Source: Candidatus Nesterenkonia stercoripullorum
GTDB lineage: Bacteria > Actinomycetota > Actinomycetes > Actinomycetales > Micrococcaceae
DNA length: 5,854 nucleotides
Direction: 5' to 3'
Assembly: GCA_019114115.1 (NCBI GenBank)
Contig: DXGD01000143.1
Span: 1-5,854, forward strand
Below the pieces are notes generated by a model that did no database searches, was not told the DNA's origin, and saw only the letters and a list, made by a program, of their open reading frames with translations. This document shows, piece after piece, positions 1 to 5,151 of the stretch. How positions within the stretch are numbered: the stretch's first letter is position 1; every line of letters begins with the position of its first letter. Position numbers and translations under genes: made by a program.

Positions 1-1238
1 GAGGTCACCGAGACAAGCGGGAAGTGGCCCAGGAACTCGAACATCGCGCCCGGGATGTCCTCCTCACCTACGACAGTGTCGATGAGCCCGCCCTCTCCGC
101 GCAGCTCGATATCGAAGACGCCGGTTCCCCAGACACCGAACCAGATGATCGTGAACAACGTCGGAAGTCCGAGGACCCCAGCAACGAACTGCCGCACCGT
201 GCGGCCACGCGAGATCCGCGCAATGAAGATGCCCACGAACGGTGACCACGTGATCGTCCAGGCCCAGTAGAAGATGGTCCAGCCGCTCTGCCAGCCGGTG
301 TCAGCCAGCGTGTCGTTCCACAGCGCCAGCTCGGGCAGCATCGAGGCGTAGACGCCGGCCCACTCAGCGGTCCCTTTGAGCATGTAGACCGTGGGGCCGG
401 TGGCCAGAATGAACACCAATAAGGCGATAGCGGCCCAGATATTGATGTTCGAGAGACGTTTGATGCCTTTGTTCACGCCCAGGATCGCGGAAATCATAGC
501 GACCACGGTCACGACAACGATGATGGCGATCTGCGAGAGCGCCGTCTCCGGTATGCCGAACAGCCTCAGCAGACCCGAATTGATCTGCAGAGTTCCCAGC
601 CCAATAGAAACGGCGACGCCGAAGACGGTCCCCACGATCGCCAGCACATCGATGGCGCGGCCGATGGGTCCGTGGATTTTGTCCCCGATCAGAGGCTGGA
701 AGATCGAAGACACCCGGGGTGGAAGGTTCCGCTTGTAGATGAAGTAGGCGAAGCCCAGCGCCGGCAGCGCGAAGATCGTCCAGGTGTGCAGACCGAAGTG
801 GTACAGCGTGAAGCCCATGGCTTCTGCTGCGGCCTCATGGCTCTCCGCCTCGACCCCTTCTCGTGGCGGATTGGCAAAGTGGTTGACCGGCTCGGCCACT
901 GCCCAGAACATCAGAATAGTGCCGATGCCGGCAGCGAAGAGCATGCCGAACCAGGCCACAGTCGAATGCTCGGGCTTCTCGTTGTCCGCACCGAGCTTCA
1001 TCGGGCCGAACCTGCTGCAGGCCACGAAGATGAGGAACAACAGGAAAATCGTCAGCCCGGAAATATAGAACCAGCCGAGATTCGCGTAGATCCATTCCGA
1101 AGCGGACCCGAAGAAAGCACCCACGCCCTCTTGGAATGAGAGCGTCAGGACGGTGAAGCCGAGAACGATCCCGGCGGATATGAAGAAGACCACCGGGCTC
1201 GTACGGAGCCTCAACAGGTCATGGAAGCGCTGGAGCAT
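1..1238 (-). CDS. BCCT-family transporter (betaine/carnitine/choline type), N-terminal 412 residues, partial
   Basis: This is an integral membrane symporter of the betaine-choline-carnitine transporter family, which takes up quaternary-ammonium or related osmolytes across the cytoplasmic membrane. Reading the minus strand from ATG 1238 gives an uninterrupted frame to the window edge. The first membrane helix is near residues 15-33. The conserved glycine stretch FAAGIGTILMFWAVAEP lies at 101-117, the TM4-type segment YHFGLHTWTIF at 146-156, and the family signature WTIFYWAWTITWSPFVG at 320-336, followed by ARISRGRTVRQF at 340-351. Family members usually have 500-650 residues, so the C-terminal third is off the left edge. 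ATG 1238 is the first start after an in-frame stop near 1290, with a GAAAGG ribosome binding site 7 bases upstream. It is divergent from the methyltransferase. Three BetP-type substrate-site aromatics appear changed (see findings), so the substrate cannot be named. The family call is very secure. Confidence 0.95.
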   Translation of the reverse strand, partial: MLQRFHDLLRLRTSPVVFFISAGIVLGFTVLTLSFQEGVGAFFGSASEWIYANLGWFYISGLTIFLLFLIFVACSRFGPMKLGADNEKPEHSTVAWFGMLFAAGIGTILMFWAVAEPVNHFANPPREGVEAESHEAAAEAMGFTLYHFGLHTWTIFALPALGFAYFIYKRNLPPRVSSIFQPLIGDKIHGPIGRAIDVLAIVGTVFGVAVSIGLGTLQINSGLLRLFGIPETALSQIAIIVVVTVVAMISAILGVNKGIKRLSNINIWAAIALLVFILATGPTVYMLKGTAEWAGVYASMLPELALWNDTLADTGWQSGWTIFYWAWTITWSPFVGIFIARISRGRTVRQFVAGVLGLPTLFTIIWFGVWGTGVFDIELRGEGGLIDTVVGEEDIPGAMFEFLGHFPLVSVT

Positions 1239-1245
1239 GGAGGGG

Positions 1246-1251
1246 CCTTTC
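1246..1251 (-). promoter_or_regulatory. Ribosome binding site of the BCCT transporter
   Basis: GAAAGG on the minus strand sits 7 bases before ATG 1238. No in-frame ATG, GTG or TTG lies between this start and the upstream in-frame stop, so the site and the frame agree on the start. Confidence 0.55.
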
Positions 1252-1389
1252 GTGAGTTCCCGCTGGTCTGCACTGATCTGCGCACATGTTCATCCACGGT
1301 AAAGAAAACACGACCTCGGCGCACGCAGTATTGCACCAGCACACCGGCCTCCGTAGAGTGCGCACCCGGCGCTTGGGCGCTATGACCGT

Positions 1390-1407
1390 GAACGTCCCGG
1401 GACGTTC
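1390..1407. promoter_or_regulatory. 18-bp perfect palindrome in the divergent intergenic region, candidate operator
   Basis: GAACGTCCCGGGACGTTC is identical to its own reverse complement over all 18 bases. It lies between the divergent BCCT and methyltransferase genes, and its right edge is 6 bases before a TATAAC -10-like element, so it would occupy the promoter spacer or -35 zone of the plus-strand transcript. Perfect dyads of this size in a divergent promoter region are typical of sites for dimeric repressors such as TetR-family proteins. The regulator is unknown and no regulator gene is in the window. A CpG-rich palindrome arising by chance is possible but unlikely at this length. Confidence 0.45.
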
Positions 1408-1413
1408 CAGTCC

Positions 1414-1419
1414 TATAAC
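1414..1419 (+). promoter_or_regulatory. Possible -10 element for the leader ORF and methyltransferase
   Basis: TATAAC matches the vegetative -10 consensus at five of six positions, in an otherwise very GC-rich stretch. It would place the transcript start near 1425 and give a 5' UTR of about 30 bases before the leader ATG at 1456. No good -35 hexamer is visible at 16-19 bases; that space is filled by the palindrome at 1390-1407. This is a weak call. Confidence 0.3.
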
Positions 1420-1443
1420 GATCCGCGTGTCGCCCCGTGGCGG

Positions 1444-1448
1444 GGAGG
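1444..1448 (+). promoter_or_regulatory. Strong Shine-Dalgarno for ATG 1456
   Basis: GGAGG, inside GGGGAGGG, lies 7 bases before ATG 1456. It is the best ribosome binding site in this region, and it serves the short leader frame rather than any in-frame start of the methyltransferase. The in-frame GTG codons at 1437 and 1449 precede or abut it, and ATG 1491 and ATG 1515 lack a well-spaced site of their own. Confidence 0.55.
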
Positions 1449-1455
1449 GTGAGAT

Positions 1456-1494
1456 ATGCGCAGAACCAGGCCGCGACCTCACCGTGCGGGATGA
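1456..1494 (+). CDS. Candidate 12-residue Arg/Pro-rich leader peptide, coupled to the methyltransferase
   Basis: ATG 1456 opens a frame coding for MRRTRPRPHRAG and ends at TGA 1492-1494. The TGA overlaps ATG 1491 of the methyltransferase frame as ATGA, the usual geometry for translational coupling. The reason for calling it is the near-ideal GGAGG with 7-base spacing, while the large gene has no proper ribosome binding site. Five of the twelve residues are arginine. It contains the RTR and RPR triplets of the +X+ type known to promote macrolide-dependent ribosome stalling in some erm leaders. Alternatives are a chance short frame, or a sequence error placing ATG 1456 as the true gene start. 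Translation and function are inferred. Confidence 0.4.
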   Translation: MRRTRPRPHRAG

Positions 1495-2846
1495 ACCGCA
1501 GTAGACTCGTACTGATGTGCACACCATCCTCCGACGACGGCGCACCCGTCCGCGGGACCCCTGAGGTCCCTCGTTCTGCCCTCACTGAGAGATTCGATTT
1601 TCACTCACTGAGCCAATGGCCCCGCACCGCGGAAGCTGAGGGGGACTCCGGACGACGACAGCCTGCAGGCCAGGCGTACGACGCCGCCGACGTCCTCCTG
1701 CTCGACACCGCAGAGGCCTGGTGGAGCCACTATCACCATCCCCGGCACGATACCGTCGTACTCGATGATCGATGGGGCGCGCTGACCCTCCCCCTTCTCC
1801 AGGCAAGGCGCAGCGCCAGCGAAGAAGACGACGTCGGCGAGGACCACGACCACGACTACGGCCACGACCACCATCGGAGCGTTCCGGACACGACGAAGCT
1901 GCCCGCAGCACTAGGTCAGGACAGCATCGTCGGCGAATACGCGCTGCGCGCCAACGCCGCGGCATACGGTCTTCACCCACCGGCGGCACGACCCATAGAC
2001 GCTGCGCTGCTCGCAGGGGCACGCACGGTCCTGCTGCCTCTGCCCCGATCCCTCGACACGCTCCGGGGCTGGGCGTGGCTCATCGCAGAGAACGCCCACG
2101 ACGACGTGGTTCTGCTGGCTGGCGGCCGGGACAAGCACATGACTCATGCCATGAACGATGTTCTGGCAGAGCACTTCGCACACGTCATCCCCGGGCGAGG
2201 GCGTTCCAAAGCGCGCGTGCTGACTGCTCGGGGGCCGCAGCGAGGACGTCCGCGCCCCTACCCCCGAACCGCGATCCATGACATAGCGCAGACCAAGCCG
2301 TTCACCCTGGTCAGCCAGGGAGCCGTATACGGTGGCTCCAAAGTGGATCCGGGCACTCGCTTTCTGCTGCAGGCCCTGCACGCTCCCGAAGAGCACACCA
2401 TCGTCGGGCGGAGCAGCCGCGTGGTGGATCTCGGCTGCGGCAACGGCACCGTCAGCGTCGTCCTTGGGCTGGAGCATCCGCGGCAGCGATTCCTCGCCGC
2501 GGACCATTCTGCCTCGGCGATCGCCTCAGCCGGGCAGAGCGCCGAAGCCAATGGGCTCACCAGCCGCGTGGAGCTGCTGCGCGAGGATGGCCTGCGCGGA
2601 CTGCCGGATGGCTCAGAAGAGCTGATCGTGCTCAACCCTCCCTTTCACCAGGGCAACGCCGTAGACGCCGGCGTCGCCCATCGCCTGATCGCGGAGGCAG
2701 GCAGGGTGCTGGCCCCCGGCGGCCACCTGTACTGCGTCTGGAACTCCCATCTTCAGTACCGGCGCGTCCTGGAACGGCAGGTCGGGCCGACCGTGCAACT
2801 CGACCGGAACCCGAAGTTCACGGTGACCCGCAGCACGGTCGCCTGA
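1491..2846 (+). CDS. Class I SAM-dependent methyltransferase, RsmC/RlmG-like (rRNA guanine-N2), 451 aa
   Basis: This is probably a cytosolic enzyme that transfers a methyl group from SAM to the N2 of a guanine in 16S or 23S rRNA. Numbered from ATG 1491, the C-terminal half carries a full catalytic domain: motif I VVDLGCGNG (311-319), the target-base motif NPPFH (382-386), and a C-terminal block with WNSHLQY (417-423) and NPKFTVTRS, the layout of RsmC (m2G1207) and RlmG (m2G1835). The N-terminal half (about 35-250) looks like the degenerate duplicate domain of that family, with VVLDDRWGALTL (89-100) and VLLPLPRSLDTL (180-191) but no active motif IV. An Asp/His-rich insert lies at 111-128. The start is uncertain: GTG 1437, ATG 1491 and ATG 1515 are all in frame, and recognisable homology begins only near FDF (35-37). 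ATG 1491 was chosen for its ATGA overlap with the leader ORF. The exact rRNA target cannot be told from sequence. Confidence 0.85.
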   Translation: MNRSRLVLMCTPSSDDGAPVRGTPEVPRSALTERFDFHSLSQWPRTAEAEGDSGRRQPAGQAYDAADVLLLDTAEAWWSHYHHPRHDTVVLDDRWGALTLPLLQARRSASEEDDVGEDHDHDYGHDHHRSVPDTTKLPAALGQDSIVGEYALRANAAAYGLHPPAARPIDAALLAGARTVLLPLPRSLDTLRGWAWLIAENAHDDVVLLAGGRDKHMTHAMNDVLAEHFAHVIPGRGRSKARVLTARGPQRGRPRPYPRTAIHDIAQTKPFTLVSQGAVYGGSKVDPGTRFLLQALHAPEEHTIVGRSSRVVDLGCGNGTVSVVLGLEHPRQRFLAADHSASAIASAGQSAEANGLTSRVELLREDGLRGLPDGSEELIVLNPPFHQGNAVDAGVAHRLIAEAGRVLAPGGHLYCVWNSHLQYRRVLERQVGPTVQLDRNPKFTVTRSTVA

Positions 2847-2851
2847 TGGGC

Positions 2852-2891
2852 TGCTGCTGGCAGCACAGGGCCGTCGTCAGCGCGACGGACC
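2852..2891 (+). terminator. Hairpins between the convergent methyltransferase and 124-aa genes
   Basis: Two stem-loops follow the methyltransferase stop: TGCTG/CAGCA with a CTGG loop (2852-2865), and CCGTCG/CGACGG with loop TCAGCG (2871-2888), the latter extended by GG/CC across one mismatch. The second spans the stop codon of the convergent 124-aa gene. Neither has a U-tract, which is common for actinobacterial terminators but leaves the call modest. Being palindromic, they could act on either strand. Confidence 0.35.
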
Positions 2892-3251
2892 GGCCAGGCG
2901 CAGCCTCTGCCCGAGGTCTGGCCACTCGACGACGGTCTTCTTGTCCTGGTAGAGGGCTTTCGCCGCCATATAGTCCATGAGGACGATCCCACGCTGTGAC
3001 AGCTCGACGATCGTGAGGTTCTCCGTCTGCTCGCCCTGCGCATCGCGCAGCGTCCAGCGCTCGGCCAGCTCAGCGATCCCCCGCTCGATGAGCAGCTCTT
3101 CACCGTCGATGAACTCCGCAGACTCGGCAACGGGGTGGCCCAGCAGGGAGCGCGGCCTCACGCGCGCATAATCCTCGGTCAGCGGCTCCAGATACCCGAC
3201 GGTCTCGCCGTCCTCGCGTGTCACTGGCACCCATGTCGATACTGCACACAT
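2877..3251 (-). CDS. Uncharacterised 124-residue protein
   Basis: I do not recognise a named family. The protein is soluble, with no signal peptide or membrane helix. It opens with STWVPVTREDGETVGYLEPL (5-24), a pattern I recall only loosely from small unannotated actinobacterial proteins. After that come RPRSLLGHPVAES (32-44), a probable helical segment with ELAERWTL (61-68), and IVELSQRGIVLMDYM (81-95), likely beta strands. ATG 3251 is supported by AAAGGGA ending 6 bases upstream. The gene lies 174 bases after rpsA on the same strand, with a strong hairpin between, so it may be expressed by read-through or from its own weak promoter. The stop is in the intergenic hairpin shared with the convergent methyltransferase. 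That it is a real gene is likely from its start, ribosome binding site and sensible composition; no function is offered. Confidence 0.75.
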   Translation of the reverse strand: MCAVSTWVPVTREDGETVGYLEPLTEDYARVRPRSLLGHPVAESAEFIDGEELLIERGIAELAERWTLRDAQGEQTENLTIVELSQRGIVLMDYMAAKALYQDKKTVVEWPDLGQRLRLAGPSR

Positions 3252-3257
3252 GGAACG

Positions 3258-3264
3258 TCCCTTT
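3258..3264 (-). promoter_or_regulatory. Ribosome binding site of the 124-aa gene
   Basis: AAAGGGA on the minus strand ends 6 bases before ATG 3251 and fixes that start. The same bases contain GGGACGTTC, one complete half of the palindrome found at 1390-1407. Confidence 0.55.
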
Positions 3265-3315
3265 CATGGCCCCAGCGCAGGATGCCGGGGGAATATGATC
3301 TGCCTCAGATATGCA

Positions 3316-3351
3316 GAATGCCCAGCTCCACCGAAGTGGAACGGGGCATTC
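3316..3351 (-). terminator. Strong hairpin downstream of rpsA, probable terminator
   Basis: On the minus strand, the outer arms GAATGCCC and GGGCATTC pair perfectly over 8 bp. After a 3-base internal loop on each side (one G-C pair possible within it), TTCCAC-type inner arms pair over 5 bp and close with C(UUCG)G, an exceptionally stable tetraloop in RNA. The hairpin starts 75 bases after the rpsA stop. Downstream bases are TGCATATCTG, A/T-rich but not a true U-tract. It lies 65 bases before the 124-aa gene, which it would partly insulate from rpsA transcription. It could instead stabilise the rpsA 3' end. Confidence 0.6.
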
Positions 3352-3425
3352 ACCGTGCGGCATCACGCGTCGCCCTCAGATCATCCGGCAGTCACCTGCG
3401 CGGCGTCGAGAAGCGGCGCGAGTCA

Positions 3426-4916
3426 TCACTGGCTTCCGGTGAGCTTCTCCCGCAGAGCGGCGAGAGCCTCGTCGGAGGCCAGCGTACCGGCATCCTGAGT
3501 CGCCGGCTGAGCCGAGGAGTAGTTCGACGGTGCAGGCTCGGACTTCTGTCCTCCTCCGCCGCCACCCACAGTGGACTGAGCGGCAGCATCGGCATCGGCC
3601 GAGAGGGCTGCAGCAACCTGCTTCTTGTGCGCCTCCCAGCGCTCCTGGGCCGCGGCGTACTGCGCCTCCCAGGTTGCGCGCTGCTCGTCGTAGCCTTCCA
3701 TCCACTCGTTGGTCTCGGGATCGAAGCCTTCGGGGTACTTGTAGTTGCCCTCGTCGTCGTACTCGGCGTCCATGCCGTACATGGCCGGGTCGAATTCGGT
3801 GGCCTCGGGGTCGACGCCCTCGTTGGCCTGCTTGAGCGAGAGGCTGATCCGGCGGCGCTCCAGGTCGATGTCGATGACCTTGACGAAGAGCTCATCGTTG
3901 ACGGAGACGACCTGCTCGGCGAGGTCCACGTGGCGCACTGCCAGCTCGGAGATGTGCACGAGGCCCTCGATGCCGTCCTCGACGCGCACGAACGCACCGA
4001 AGGGAACCAGCTTGGTGACCTTGCCGGGCACGACCTGGCCGAGCGCGTGCGTCCGCGCGAAGGTCTGCCATGGATCTTCCTGGGTGGCCTTCAGCGAGAG
4101 CGACACGCGCTCGCGATCCATGTCCACCTCGAGCACCTCGACGGTGACTTCCTGGCCGACCTCGACGACCTCGTTCGGGTGGTCGATGTGCTTCCAGGAC
4201 AGCTCCGAGACGTGCACCAGGCCGTCGACGCCGCCGAGGTCAACGAACGCACCGAAGTTGACGATCGAGGAGACGGTGCCGGTGCGCACCTGACCACGCT
4301 CCAGCTTGTTGAGGAAGGAGGACCGAACCTCGGACTGGGTCTGTTCCAGCCATGCGCGGCGGGAGAGGACCACGTTGTTGCGGTTCTTGTCCAGCTCGAT
4401 GATCTTGGCTTCGATCTCCTGGCCGATGTAGGGCGCGAGATCACGGACACGGCGCATCTCCACCAGCGAAGCCGGGAGGAAGCCGCGCAGCCCGATGTCG
4501 AGGATGAGGCCGCCCTTGACGACCTCGATGACCGTGCCGGAGACGACACCGTCCTCGTCCTTGACGCGCTCGATGTCGCCCCAGGCGCGCTCGTACTGAG
4601 CGCGCTTCTTGGACAGGATCAGCCGGCCTTCTTTGTCCTCTTTGGTGAGGACCAGAGCCTCCACCTCGTCACCGACGGTGACGACCTCGTCCGGGTCGAC
4701 GTCGTGCTTGATGGACAGTTCGCGGGACGGGATGACGCCTTCGGTCTTGTACCCGATGTCAAGCAGGACCTCGTCGCGGTCCACTTTGACGATGGTGCCC
4801 TCGACCAGGTCTCCGTCATTGAAGTACTTCATCGTCGCGTCGACGGCTGCGAGGAATTCCTCAGCAGTTCCGATGTCGTTGACGGCAACCTGTGGGGCAG
4901 TGGTAGTGGTGGTCAT
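3426..4916 (-). CDS. rpsA: 30S ribosomal protein S1, 496 aa
   Basis: S1 is the RNA-binding protein of the small ribosomal subunit that helps recruit mRNA for initiation. Four S1 (OB-fold) domains are visible: about 35-104 (GDLVEGTIVKVDRDEVLLDIG), 122-187 (GVVSGTVIEVVKGGLILDIGL), 207-276 (GQVRTGTVSSIVNFGAFVDLG) and 293-362 (GQVVPGKVTKLVPFGAFVRVE). Domains 3 and 4 keep the GAFV and GLVHVSEL/GLVHISEL RNA-binding signatures, and each ends in an SLSLK-type strand. Actinobacterial S1 has four domains, not the six of E. coli; M. tuberculosis RpsA is 481 aa. The tail (365-496) is acidic and aromatic, then low-complexity with six glycines at 451-456, and ends in the conserved block LASDEALAALREKLTG. 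ATG 4916 is preceded by CGGAG, spaced 10 bases. A structured upstream region suggests autogenous control. Identification is essentially certain. Confidence 0.98.
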   Translation of the reverse strand: MTTTTTAPQVAVNDIGTAEEFLAAVDATMKYFNDGDLVEGTIVKVDRDEVLLDIGYKTEGVIPSRELSIKHDVDPDEVVTVGDEVEALVLTKEDKEGRLILSKKRAQYERAWGDIERVKDEDGVVSGTVIEVVKGGLILDIGLRGFLPASLVEMRRVRDLAPYIGQEIEAKIIELDKNRNNVVLSRRAWLEQTQSEVRSSFLNKLERGQVRTGTVSSIVNFGAFVDLGGVDGLVHVSELSWKHIDHPNEVVEVGQEVTVEVLEVDMDRERVSLSLKATQEDPWQTFARTHALGQVVPGKVTKLVPFGAFVRVEDGIEGLVHISELAVRHVDLAEQVVSVNDELFVKVIDIDLERRRISLSLKQANEGVDPEATEFDPAMYGMDAEYDDEGNYKYPEGFDPETNEWMEGYDEQRATWEAQYAAAQERWEAHKKQVAAALSADADAAAQSTVGGGGGGQKSEPAPSNYSSAQPATQDAGTLASDEALAALREKLTGSQ

Positions 4917-4926
4917 GTAGTAGGGG

Positions 4927-4930
4927 CTCC
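4927..4930 (-). promoter_or_regulatory. Ribosome binding site of rpsA, rather distant
   Basis: GGAG on the minus strand is 10 bases before ATG 4916, longer than optimal. CGG of the same region can pair in a weak 4-bp stem (CCGA/TCGG, 4929-4949) that would partly hide the site. A suboptimal site fits a gene whose own product aids initiation, but the stem is weak. Confidence 0.5.
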
Positions 4931-4970
4931 GATATGGATTGTAAGTCGGTCTGATGATGGTGCTCCCGCA

Positions 4971-5076
4971 TCTCGGACCTCACCGGCGATGCATTGGTCA
5001 GGAATCCGAGACATTCGGGAACGATGTGATTCCCGCTCGCAGACACTGCGCTGATCCCGGAGGACAGCGCTCTGCG
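4971..5076 (-). ncRNA. Candidate structured 5' leader of rpsA: three consecutive stem-loops
   Basis: Reading the rpsA strand 5' to 3': stem-loop 1 (5076-5038) pairs CGCAGA with TCTGCG and GCGCTG with CAGCGC, then TCC with GGA around a TCCG loop, with a 4-base and a 1-base bulge on the 3' side. Stem-loop 2 (5035-5016) pairs CGGGAA with TTCCCG around an 8-base loop. Stem-loop 3 (5011-4971) pairs TCTCGGA with TCCGAGA perfectly, then CCT/AGG and ACC/GGT across a G-G mismatch, around an 11-base loop. They are packed with only 2-4 bases between them. About 54 bases of largely unpaired, A/C-rich sequence then lead to the rpsA start. S1 autoregulation through a multi-hairpin leader is established in E. 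coli; its presence here is inference. A transcript starting below 5038 would remove part of it. Confidence 0.5.
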
Positions 5077-5094
5077 CGCAGGACACGCTGGAAC

Positions 5095-5124
5095 ATTCTA
5101 TACTCAGGGTGCAATCGACCACAA
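5095..5124 (-). promoter_or_regulatory. Candidate rpsA promoter
   Basis: On the minus strand, TTGTGG (5124-5119) is followed after 18 bases by TAGAAT (5100-5095), within TATAGAAT. The -10 matches the consensus at five of six positions; the -35 has only TTG. Initiation would fall near 5088, about 12 bases before the first leader stem-loop, giving a 5' UTR of about 172 bases. A second -10-like element, TACAAT at 4943-4938, lacks a -35 and would start transcription at the ribosome binding site itself, so it is less likely. Confidence 0.45.
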
Positions 5125-5151
5125 ACCTGACCAGCCGGGACTCCCGAATCC

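Noticed and set aside
1437..1490. GTG 1437 as the start of the methyltransferase (469 aa)
   Set aside because: There is no Shine-Dalgarno upstream of it, the strong GGAGG lies downstream of it, and the extra residues show no family resemblance. It remains possible without protein evidence.
1211..1585. Minus-strand open frames of 108 and 124 codons across the divergent intergenic region
   Set aside because: They overlap each other, the start of the BCCT gene and the start of the methyltransferase in other frames. They have no supporting ribosome binding site and look like chance open frames in high-GC DNA.
3135..5054. A 639-codon open frame on the plus strand, antisense to rpsA
   Set aside because: It is the shadow of highly biased rpsA codons on the opposite strand. 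Its translation is low-complexity (Leu/Asp/Val/Gly), has no recognisable domain, and spans the whole of rpsA plus intergenic DNA.
4913..5122. A 69-codon minus-strand frame whose TGA overlaps the rpsA ATG as ATGA, a possible upstream coupled gene
   Set aside because: ATGA arises automatically from ATG followed by an A-starting codon. The GTG start lacks a convincing ribosome binding site, the peptide looks non-coding, and the stretch is better explained by the three RNA stem-loops.
5136..5146. CGGG/CCCG inverted repeat after the Eis-like gene as its terminator
   Set aside because: Only a 4-bp stem with a 3-base loop and no U-tract; too weak to call.
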